Assembly (NCBI GenBank): GCA_900752015.1
Contig: CAADTZ010000108.1
Span: 1 to 39,289, forward strand
DNA length: 39,289 nt
Direction: 5' to 3'
Origin: an uncultured Collinsella sp.
GTDB lineage: Bacteria > Actinomycetota > Coriobacteriia > Coriobacteriales > Coriobacteriaceae
The notes beneath the pieces are model-generated. The model made no database searches. It was not told the origin of the DNA and worked only from the letters and a program-made list of their open reading frames with translations. Of this stretch, positions 32,902 to 39,289 are shown one piece after another; the stretch's first letter is position 1, and every line of letters begins with the position of its first letter. Both the position numbers and the translations under genes were made by a program.

Positions 32902-35568
32902 CTACTCCTGCACTTTGAGGGCCTCGGCCAGACTGACGCGCTTGATGGAGCGCGTGTGCAGCAGCGCCACGACCAGGTAGGTCGCAAAGCCGATTCCTGC
33001 GCACGCCGCCATGGACCAAGCGGGCACGTAGATCTCGATATTGCCGTTATAGGCGAGCAGCATCGAGCGGAAGATGGCCGTGAGCGAGCCAATAATGACC
33101 GGCAGGCTCAGCACGAGTGACGCCGCAACGCACAACGTGATCGAGCGGATGTACAGATGCGAAATCTCGCTATCGCGATAGCCAAAGACTTTCATGTAGC
33201 TGATCGAACGGGCGCTGTGGTCGATCACAGCCTTGGTCAGCAGGTACATAAACAGCAAGAAGATGAACACCGCAAGCCCAACCATCATTCCGATCATTTT
33301 GCTCATCATGCCGATGAATTGGTCGCCCACGGCGCGCATGTCGTCGGGCGTGGTGTCGCCGGCAAAGTAACGAGCATCGAGGTCGAGCTTCTCGTTGCTC
33401 ACATAGCCGTTAAAGTAGGCGGCGTCGTTGTCGAACAGCTCATTAAAGTCGTCGATACTCATATAGATATTCATGTCCGACTTGGAGCCCCAGGCACAGT
33501 CCTTGCCCGCGTACTCAAGGGAATAATACTCACCCTCGTACTTGTCGCTGAGCGTGACCTTCTGGCCCTCGCTCCAGCCAAACTTGTCGAGCAAGCCACC
33601 GCCAAAGACGACGCGTCCGTCGCCGACGTTGAGGTCTTTCCAATAGCGCGAGTCGGATGAAATGCCGTAGACGGAAATCGTCTCCTCGCCATTTCCATCG
33701 CCGCGGTCGTATTGCAGCTGGTAGACGGCGTATTTCTCGGCCTGCGCGATTGCGCTTGCACCATTGTCGATCGTATTGACCGGGTGGATATCGTCGTTGT
33801 CAGCGTCAATCTTAGAGGCCTTGTCGATCAGGTCGATAGCCTCGTCGCGGTTGCAGCCGAGGGCATCGGCAAGGTCATCGAGGCGCGCATAAAGCGCATC
33901 CTTCTTGTCCTGGACCTTGGCAAGCGCATCCTGCGCCGCGGTCAGGCTCTCGGCAGACGGAGATGCGGTCGCGGCATCGGCTGCCGCCTGCGCCGCATCG
34001 GCCGCGTCGTCAAGCTCGTCATCGGCATCCTGAGCGGCGGAAAGCAGCGCGCCGTCAACCGACTGCAAGCGCTCGAGTGCCGACCACTGCTCGCGCACCT
34101 CGGCGGTGCCCTCGAGCTCCAGCGGAGCCTTGAGCGTGTACTGGTGCTCGGCGACCAGGCTCGTCTCGAGGTTGTCCGCGTAGTGCGTCATCGTGGGCAG
34201 AATCGCCAGGCCAAAGAGCAGCAGCAGCGAGGCGAACGCAATGCCCACGAAGAGCGTGGCGAAGTTGCCCAGGTTGCGCAGGAAGATACGCAGGCGGAAG
34301 CGCGAGACAAAGCCCATTCGCTCCGGCAGCTGCAGGCCACGCTTGGTACCCGATTTGCCGCTCGCCTCGTGACGAAGGAACTGCAACGGCGTCTTGCCCA
34401 TTTTGCGAAGCAGGCCCACCAGCGTGATGAGAATGAGCGCGGCGGCAGGAACCACGGCGCACTTCACAAAGATCTCCCAGCTCCAATACACCTGGAAGGG
34501 CGGCAGGCTGTACGAACCGTAATAGAGGCTGCGCATGGGCTCGGTAAAGAACACAACGCCGAGCGCAGTGCCCAAAAGCGCCGCGACCACGCCCACGATG
34601 GCGGGAAGTGCCAGGTAGTGCAGGACGATCTCCCGACGGCGATAACCGCTGGCGAGCAGCGTGCCGATGATGGCACTCTCCTCCTCGATGGTGGCGTCGG
34701 TAAGGACCACAAAGACAAACGCCATGATCACGATGATGATGTCGAGCAGCGTCGTCCACATCATGGAGTCGCCGTCCACGTCATCGCGCGCATAGCCAAT
34801 GCCCTGATTGGAATCGGCGTCGGTCAGATCGTCCACGCGCGCATCGGCGTCGGTCAGTGCCTCGACCATATCTTGCTCGGCGTCGATGCGGTCCGCGGTG
34901 GGGAGGTCGCGATCGGTAAAGGTGAAGGAGTAGGTGTAGGCGGGTGCGCCGCCGGCATCTTCGAGCGCGGCAAAGCCGTCATCGGTGACCTCGGCCACGC
35001 CGTACGTGATGGTGCTCACCGTAAAGTCCGAATTGTTGAGGAACAGCGCCTGACTATCGGGCTGGGTCATGATGCCGCAAATGGTGTAGGTGCGACCCTC
35101 GAGCTCGACTTTATCGCCCACGGACAGGTTGTTATTGGTGGCAAAGACACGGTCGATGGCCACCTCGTCATCCGCCTTGGGCTCCTTGCCCTCACAGTAG
35201 GACGCGATATCGACCTTGGTGCGGTGCGCATAGGTGCGCAGCGTGCGCTTGGTGCCGTCGTCGCCGGACACCTTTTTGATGATGGCGTCGATGGAGAAAT
35301 TCTTGTAGAGCGTGACGCCGCCGACGTCGCCGGCTGCATCCTCGGCGGCCTTAAGCTGCTTGTCGGTAGCCTCGAAGGAGGTGGTCACGCGGCCGTCCTC
35401 AATCGTGTACGCATCGCGCATGTCGTCGATAAGGCAGCCGATGGAATGCGCTGCGAGCAAAAAGCCCGAGGTAAGGGCGATGCTTCCGCACATAAGCAAA
35501 AAGATGCCCAGGTACTTGCCGATATTGCGGCGCAGCTCGCGCGGGAGACGTTTTGCGAGAGGTGCCAT
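32902..35568 (-). CDS. FtsX/MacB-type ABC transporter permease
   Basis: About 888 residues. An N-terminal TM helix (YLGIFLLMCGSIALTSGFLLAAH) is followed by an external domain, a three-helix FtsX block (near 280-400), a fourth helix pair near 440-470, a second external domain containing an Ala/Asp-rich coiled coil (about 510-590), and a C-terminal FtsX block (near 770-885). This two-block form is typical of large peptide or lipid exporters of Gram-positives. The ATPase gene upstream ends 8 nt before ATG 35568, which has TAGGCGG before it; the TTG at 35583 overlaps that gene. Substrate unknown; antimicrobial-peptide resistance or lipoprotein export are possibilities. Confidence 0.88.
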   Translation of the reverse strand: MAPLAKRLPRELRRNIGKYLGIFLLMCGSIALTSGFLLAAHSIGCLIDDMRDAYTIEDGRVTTSFEATDKQLKAAEDAAGDVGGVTLYKNFSIDAIIKKVSGDDGTKRTLRTYAHRTKVDIASYCEGKEPKADDEVAIDRVFATNNNLSVGDKVELEGRTYTICGIMTQPDSQALFLNNSDFTVSTITYGVAEVTDDGFAALEDAGGAPAYTYSFTFTDRDLPTADRIDAEQDMVEALTDADARVDDLTDADSNQGIGYARDDVDGDSMMWTTLLDIIIVIMAFVFVVLTDATIEEESAIIGTLLASGYRRREIVLHYLALPAIVGVVAALLGTALGVVFFTEPMRSLYYGSYSLPPFQVYWSWEIFVKCAVVPAAALILITLVGLLRKMGKTPLQFLRHEASGKSGTKRGLQLPERMGFVSRFRLRIFLRNLGNFATLFVGIAFASLLLLFGLAILPTMTHYADNLETSLVAEHQYTLKAPLELEGTAEVREQWSALERLQSVDGALLSAAQDADDELDDAADAAQAAADAATASPSAESLTAAQDALAKVQDKKDALYARLDDLADALGCNRDEAIDLIDKASKIDADNDDIHPVNTIDNGASAIAQAEKYAVYQLQYDRGDGNGEETISVYGISSDSRYWKDLNVGDGRVVFGGGLLDKFGWSEGQKVTLSDKYEGEYYSLEYAGKDCAWGSKSDMNIYMSIDDFNELFDNDAAYFNGYVSNEKLDLDARYFAGDTTPDDMRAVGDQFIGMMSKMIGMMVGLAVFIFLLFMYLLTKAVIDHSARSISYMKVFGYRDSEISHLYIRSITLCVAASLVLSLPVIIGSLTAIFRSMLLAYNGNIEIYVPAWSMAACAGIGFATYLVVALLHTRSIKRVSLAEALKVQE

Positions 35569-35576
35569 GGCGCCGC

Positions 35577-36302
35577 CTACCAATCGAGCTCGGCGGCCGC
35601 AACGGGCGACTCGTTGAACTCATCCTCGACGATGTGCCCGTCGCGCAGGCGCAGCACGCGATTGGCCATGTGCGCGATGGCGGCATTGTGGGTGACAATG
35701 ATGATGGTGCAGCCGTAGGTGCGGTTGACATCCTCCATGAGCTGCAGGATTTCCTTGGACGTCTTGTAGTCAAGCGCGCCGGTGGGCTCGTCGCACAGCA
35801 GCAGGCCCGGGTTTTTGACGAGCGCACGGCCGATGGCACAGCGCTGCTGCTGGCCGCCCGAGACCTGGCGCGGGAACTTGTTGCGGTGCTCGTAGAGGCC
35901 CAGCGAACGCAGCAGGTCGTCGACATTGAGCGGGTTTTTGGACAGGTGCGCCGTGACCTCGATGTTCTCCTTGATGGTGAGATCGGGCACCAGGTTGTAG
36001 AACTGGAAGACAAAACCCAGCTCACGGCGGCGATACTCGCCCAGGTCGGTAGGCTTGAGCACCGTGAGGTCGCAGCCGTCCACCATGATGGAGCCGCCGT
36101 CGGCATCCTCCAGGCCGCCGATCAGGTTAAGAAACGTCGACTTGCCCGAACCCGAAGGCCCCAGCATGACGCAGATCTCTCCGCGGTTGATGGACGTGTC
36201 GATGCCGCCGAGCACCGTCAGGCGTGCATCTCCATCGCCGTAGTGCTTTTTGAGATCCTTAACCTGGACGTAGGCCTCCCGCGTTGCCATGATATCCCCC
36301 AT
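35577..36302 (-). CDS. ABC transporter ATP-binding protein (MacB/LolD type)
   Basis: 241 residues with Walker A GPSGSGKST (48-56), Q-loop Gln100 in FVFQ, signature VSGGQQQR (147-154), Walker B LLLCDEP (167-173) with D-loop GALD, and switch His205. The MacB/LolD subtype is shown by the order FQFYNLVPDLTIKENIE and by the partner permease. It powers export by the FtsX-type permease encoded directly downstream. Two starts are possible: ATG 36302 after a weak AAGG, or ATG 36290 after GGGGGA. A palindrome at 36321-36332 lies just upstream. Confidence 0.93.
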   Translation of the reverse strand: MGDIMATREAYVQVKDLKKHYGDGDARLTVLGGIDTSINRGEICVMLGPSGSGKSTFLNLIGGLEDADGGSIMVDGCDLTVLKPTDLGEYRRRELGFVFQFYNLVPDLTIKENIEVTAHLSKNPLNVDDLLRSLGLYEHRNKFPRQVSGGQQQRCAIGRALVKNPGLLLCDEPTGALDYKTSKEILQLMEDVNRTYGCTIIIVTHNAAIAHMANRVLRLRDGHIVEDEFNESPVAAAELDW

Positions 36303-36320
36303 TGTTAGCCTTGTACTACT

Positions 36321-36332
36321 TTATGAACATAA
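36321..36332. promoter_or_regulatory. TTATGAACATAA palindrome upstream of the ABC exporter
   Basis: TTATG-AA-CATAA is a 12-bp palindrome 19 nt before ATG 36302. On the minus strand TATTAT at its edge could be a -10. The ATGAACAT core recurs at 15352 and in the element at 20773-20800. Confidence 0.35.
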
Positions 36333-36383
36333 TAGTAAACCTTGGCGAACTATTTTTGGTCGAGGCCTGGATTTTATTTCAGA

Positions 36384-36540
36384 CTAGTCATTGGGGACGT
36401 TCTTAAATGACTAGCTGTTGGGGACACTCTTTCGCCACCCGGCAGTTAGGGACGTTCCCTTTCTGCCGGCAGCTGAGGACAGTCCTTGGCAACCCGGCCG
36501 GCAAGCCGGCGGTTCGGTAAAGACTGCCCCCAATGACTAG
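36384..36540. repeat. 157-bp composite repeat with 13-bp terminal inverted repeats
   Basis: CTAGTCATTGGGG (36384-36396) is repeated exactly inverted at 36528-36540. It opens with the family stem-loop (CTAGTCATT/AATGACTAG, 36384-36414, loop GGGGACGTTCTTA), then GGGACACTCTTTCGCC and CCGGCAGTTAGGGACGTTCC, and a hairpin centred on CCCGGCCGGC. The order matches the region 32780-32902. No coding potential is seen. It looks like a MITE- or REP-type element. Confidence 0.65.
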
Positions 36541-36597
36541 TCGTTTAAGTCTGTCCCCAATGACCACTCTTGGTCGTTTAAGTCTGTCCCCAATGAG
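36540..36597 (-). repeat. Two further stem-loops of the 13-nt-loop family, tandem
   Basis: GTCGTT/AATGAC (36540-36564) and GTCGTT/AATGAG (36573-36597) both enclose TAAGTCTGTCCCC, the minus-strand form of the family loop with AGA instead of GTT. Their stems hold G-T pairs. They are 33 nt apart, as a near-tandem duplication. Confidence 0.6.
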
Positions 36598-36615
36598 TAC
36601 CCGATGACTAGGTGA

Positions 36616-37821
36616 CTAGGCGCGGGATTTGTTGTGAGCGAGGGCTAGGCCTACGGCGGCGATGGCGGCAGCGAAGAGCACGGTGACGCCCAGGTCGCAG
36701 GCGATGTCGCCCAGCACGGTGGACGTCAGGTCCGACGCGAGCGCCTTGCCGATCGCGTCGTTCACCCAATATGTCGGCACAAAGTGCGCCACGGTCTGCA
36801 CGGCCGGGCCCATCAGCGACAGCGGCATCCAAGCGCCGCCCAAAAACGTCATGAGCATGCCGAGCAGGTTGCCCACACCGTTGAGCAGCTCCTCGCGCGC
36901 ACCCAGGCTCGAAAGGGCAAAGCCAACGGCCAGCGGCGTGCACGCCAGGGCAAACGTCGCCGCCAGTGCCAGGCACACACGGCCCACGCCGACCTCGGCG
37001 ACCGCGCCGGCAAAGCCCACGACGCCCATCATGCTCGACACAAACCAGATGCAGACGGTGAGCACGGCGGCGGCGGCAAACACGGCAAGCGAACGTTGGC
37101 GCTCGGAGATTGGGCCGGCATCCATACGACGCACGCGCTCGGGCTCGTTCATGCCCGAGAACACCAACCCTACCGATACGATGACCGACGAGATAATCGC
37201 GTACGCGCCAAAGTTGAAGTACGACTCGAGCGTGGCGGCAGCAGCCGAGTCGACCTTGACCCGCTCGATCTGGACCTCCGCGCGCTTTGCAGCGGCATGT
37301 TCGGCGGCCTTGGCAACGTCGCCGTTGGAGGCAGTGGGCTCAAGTGCGGCTGCAGCGCCCGCGAGCGAGATCCAGCGCGAAGCCTCGGCAGACGAAAGCG
37401 CCGCCGCCATGGTGCCGGCACCGTAGGTCACATCGAGCTTGGGCAGGGACTCCCCCGCGCGGGCAGCCGCGACCAGGTCGTCCTCGAACCCCTCCGGGAT
37501 AAAGAACACGCAGTCGGCGCTGCCCTTGGCGCTGTTGCTCTTGGAGAGCGCGTCCGCAAGGTCGTACGTGTCATCGCCGACGCCCGTGACCAGGTCAAAC
37601 CGCGAACCTAGGTGCTTGGTGAGCGCAAGTGAAAGATCACTGCCATCGCGGTCGACCACGATCACGTTGGCGTCGTAGGGCTTGTACTCGGTGAGCTGCG
37701 ACGAGTTCCAGCTCACAGATGCCGCGATGAATACGCCCATCAGCGAAATGAACACCGTATAGATGAGCAGGTAGAACGGGTGCGCCAGCGCCATGCGAAG
37801 CGCGGTCTTAAAGGTGCTCAT
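36616..37821 (-). CDS. ABC-2 type permease, second subunit
   Basis: 401 residues from ATG 37821 (AAGGAG six nt before). One N-terminal TM helix (FYLLIYTVFISLMGVFIAASVSW), an external domain of about 170 residues, then five to six TM helices to the end, the ABC2_membrane_3 pattern. GGAWMPLSLMGPAVQTVAHFVPTYWVNDAI is a conserved-looking region near the last helices. The start lies inside the end of the other permease gene (14-nt overlap), so the two form a heterodimeric exporter with the ATPase at 39005. The substrate is unknown; drugs, lipids or peptides are all possible. Confidence 0.88.
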   Translation of the reverse strand: MSTFKTALRMALAHPFYLLIYTVFISLMGVFIAASVSWNSSQLTEYKPYDANVIVVDRDGSDLSLALTKHLGSRFDLVTGVGDDTYDLADALSKSNSAKGSADCVFFIPEGFEDDLVAAARAGESLPKLDVTYGAGTMAAALSSAEASRWISLAGAAAALEPTASNGDVAKAAEHAAAKRAEVQIERVKVDSAAAATLESYFNFGAYAIISSVIVSVGLVFSGMNEPERVRRMDAGPISERQRSLAVFAAAAVLTVCIWFVSSMMGVVGFAGAVAEVGVGRVCLALAATFALACTPLAVGFALSSLGAREELLNGVGNLLGMLMTFLGGAWMPLSLMGPAVQTVAHFVPTYWVNDAIGKALASDLTSTVLGDIACDLGVTVLFAAAIAAVGLALAHNKSRA

Positions 37822-38995
37822 AGCGGCTCCTTCCAAAAATCAGCGTGGCGGCGGCAACAAACACCAGCGTCATGAGGACCAGCGCGCCCGCGCGAACGGC
37901 AAAAGGCCCCAAGTCTTCAAAGAAATACAGGCGGTTGAACATGTCGCAGATAAGCTTGACGGGGTTGAGCCAGCACTCAGCCGGGCAGGCGCGGGCGACG
38001 TCGTCGGCAAGCGCCATCGCTGGCTCGCCGTAGAGGCCGGCGAACAGGGCGCACGTAGTGGCAAAGCCCGTGAGGATGCCAGACTTGGACGCCTTGCCGC
38101 CCTTAACGGGAAGCGTGCCCACAAAGAGTCCCAAGCCCGTGGCGGCAAGCGCGGAAGCGGCGCCGCCCACCAAACACAGCCCCTCGCGCCCGCCAAAGTC
38201 GACGCCCACGACCAGACGCACGTAGCCGATCGCGATCGCCATCGAGGCAAAGGAGACCAGCCACGAGCCCACAAAGATACCGGCCAGCGACGCCGTTTTG
38301 GAAAGACCGCCCACGCAGCGACGCGCGCCAAGACCCGACAGATTGGGCTGCAGGTCGATGACGCTCAAGGCGGCAAACTCGGCAGACATCATCGCGACCA
38401 GGCCAAAAAGCGCGTAATAGTAGATGACCGTGCCATCGGGCGTGGTGCGTGTCAGGCTTACGCGGCGGGTGCCGCCCTCGAGCGACAGGGCGCGCGCAAC
38501 CGCCTCCGGGTCGGCGAGCGCCGCCGGGTTGTCCTGGGCAATCTGGGACATGAGCTCGGCATTTTGTGTATACGAACTTGCCACCGTCTCCAGGATGCTG
38601 CGATCGGTGAGCACCGATGATGCGCGCGAGCTGTCGTAGCTCGAAAGCAGTGTGAGCTTGGGCGTGCCCGCGTCGTCGACCGTGTAGATGCCCGCGACCT
38701 TGCCGGACTTGAGCGCTTTGCGCGCGGCAGCTAAGTCTTCGTACTCGCTCACATCGAGCAGCTGATTCTCGCCCTCCTTGGCAAGCGAAGTCGCCACGTC
38801 CTTAAAGGACGAAGCGCCCCAGGCCTCATCCGCTACGACGGCCACTGGCACCGGGTCGACCGTGCCGTCGGAGCTGAGGTTCGCAAACATAAACATAAAC
38901 ATCGTGGAAAGCGCGATGGGAAAGAGAGCGCCCCAAACCCACGTGCTCGGCCGGCGCAGCAGCGTCTTGACCGTAATGATAATGGTGTTGAACAT
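37808..38995 (-). CDS. ABC-2 type permease, first subunit
   Basis: 395 residues with the same layout as its neighbour: N-terminal TM helix (VWGALFPIALSTMFMFMFANL), a long external domain (about 45-185), then six TM helices. LNPVKLICDMFNRLYFFEDLG near the end matches the position of the other subunit's PTYWVND region. GGGGGCGG precedes the ATG, 9 nt after the ATPase stop. The two permeases are homologous in plan but not close in sequence. Confidence 0.88.
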   Translation of the reverse strand: MFNTIIITVKTLLRRPSTWVWGALFPIALSTMFMFMFANLSSDGTVDPVPVAVVADEAWGASSFKDVATSLAKEGENQLLDVSEYEDLAAARKALKSGKVAGIYTVDDAGTPKLTLLSSYDSSRASSVLTDRSILETVASSYTQNAELMSQIAQDNPAALADPEAVARALSLEGGTRRVSLTRTTPDGTVIYYYALFGLVAMMSAEFAALSVIDLQPNLSGLGARRCVGGLSKTASLAGIFVGSWLVSFASMAIAIGYVRLVVGVDFGGREGLCLVGGAASALAATGLGLFVGTLPVKGGKASKSGILTGFATTCALFAGLYGEPAMALADDVARACPAECWLNPVKLICDMFNRLYFFEDLGPFAVRAGALVLMTLVFVAAATLIFGRSRYEHL

Positions 38996-39004
38996 GGCCG
39001 CCCC

Positions 39005-39289
39005 CTAGTCGCGCAGCTCGCGGCCGGTGATCTCGAGGAACACGTCGTTGAGGGTCGGTGGCTCGCTCCACACGCGGCCGAGCGCAACGTCGGCAGCGCG
39101 CAGCGTGTCGAGGATGTCGACCAGATTGTGCGGACTCGTCTCGCAGGTGCAGACGAGCTCGCCGCCGGACAGCTCGACGCTGAGCACGTGCTCGAGGGCG
39201 CGCAGCCGCTCGATTGTGGCTGGGAATCCTGACGGCACAATACAAAGACAGGAACTCGCGATGCAAAAAACTTCCCTTCTTTTTTTGTG
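39005..39289 (-). CDS. ABC transporter ATP-binding protein, C-terminal end only
   Basis: The frame is open to the window edge and encodes the C-terminal accessory domain of an ABC-2 ATPase: IERLRALEHVLSVELSGGEL, then a Cys/Thr strand, and the ending PPTLNDVFLEITGRELRD typical of these proteins (DUF4162 region). Walker motifs lie outside. The edge-most residues (FCIASSCLCIVPSGFP, about 39221-39268) do not look like the usual beta strand of this domain and are more AT-rich, so the last 50 bases may be a break point, an assembly end or simply a divergent part. Confidence 0.75.
   Translation of the reverse strand, partial: HKKRREVFCIASSCLCIVPSGFPATIERLRALEHVLSVELSGGELVCTCETSPHNLVDILDTLRAADVALGRVWSEPPTLNDVFLEITGRELRD

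Noticed and set aside
33712..35718. 668-codon plus-strand frame
   Set aside because: Antisense shadow of the FtsX-type permease; no domain and typical shadow composition.
1..39289. CRISPR array or tandem direct repeats
   Set aside because: Repeats are palindromic, dispersed and not regularly spaced; no series of identical 25-40 nt direct repeats with unique spacers.
1..39289. tRNA or rRNA genes
   Set aside because: No cloverleaf with the T-loop consensus or rRNA-like segment was noticed in the intergenic regions.

Overview
The window looks like chromosomal DNA of a high-GC gut actinobacterium of the class Coriobacteriia, most likely Collinsella or a close relative. This is inference. It rests on high GC with strongly GC-ending codons, a multi-spanning membrane LuxR-type regulator of the kind common in Eggerthella, Slackia and Collinsella, an Nramp protein with the substituted metal site of the Nramp-related magnesium transporters (one was studied from Eggerthella lenta), and many short palindromic intergenic repeats. 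I see no rRNA, tRNA, CRISPR array, phage or insertion-sequence genes.

Layout. 1-1060: pyrE (minus) and its terminator. 1061-4040: a P-type Mg2+ ATPase (mgtA) behind a palindromic operator, a promoter and a possible leader peptide. 4222-5766: a membrane LuxR-type regulator (minus). 6149-10401: a four-gene plus-strand cassette of DUF4428/zinc ribbon, zinc ribbon plus membrane anchor, SPFH plus zinc ribbons, and a lipoprotein, ended by a clear terminator; it resembles the Bacillus YdjG/YdjI stress module. 10513-14509: a minus-strand operon of a multi-TM sensor without kinase motifs, a histidine kinase and a NarL-type response regulator, joined by 4-nt overlaps. 14679-18026 (minus): DUF4867 protein, luxS, nucleoside hydrolase and ribokinase; the last two form a nucleoside-to-ribose-5-phosphate pair. 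18213-20429: an OatA-like O-acyltransferase. 20947-24062 (minus): a PRC/MgtE_N/CBS membrane protein followed by an Nramp-related transporter, probably a Mg2+ operon. 24391-30172 (minus): a NodB-fold protein lacking its metal ligands, a YtxH/PRC-barrel pair, a CorC/CNNM protein with a cyanophycin-synthetase-like small protein, and a TrhA/hemolysin III protein. 30359-31324: a membrane-anchored alpha/beta hydrolase with two matching operators around its promoter. 31488-39289 (minus): a DUF362 ferredoxin-like protein, a MacB/FtsX-type ABC exporter, and an ABC-2 exporter whose ATPase runs off the window.

Themes. Four separate loci concern or may concern Mg2+ (mgtA, the Nramp-related protein, the MgtE-like protein, CorC). 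Several genes act at the envelope (OatA, NodB-like protein, SPFH cassette, lipoprotein, two ABC exporters). The intergenic spaces carry a family of stem-loops with a constant 13-nt loop and compensatory stem changes, parts of larger composite repeats, and a 200-bp AT-rich element with 17-bp terminal inverted repeats. These non-coding elements, the divergent Mg2+ pair and the SPFH cassette are the parts most worth following up.
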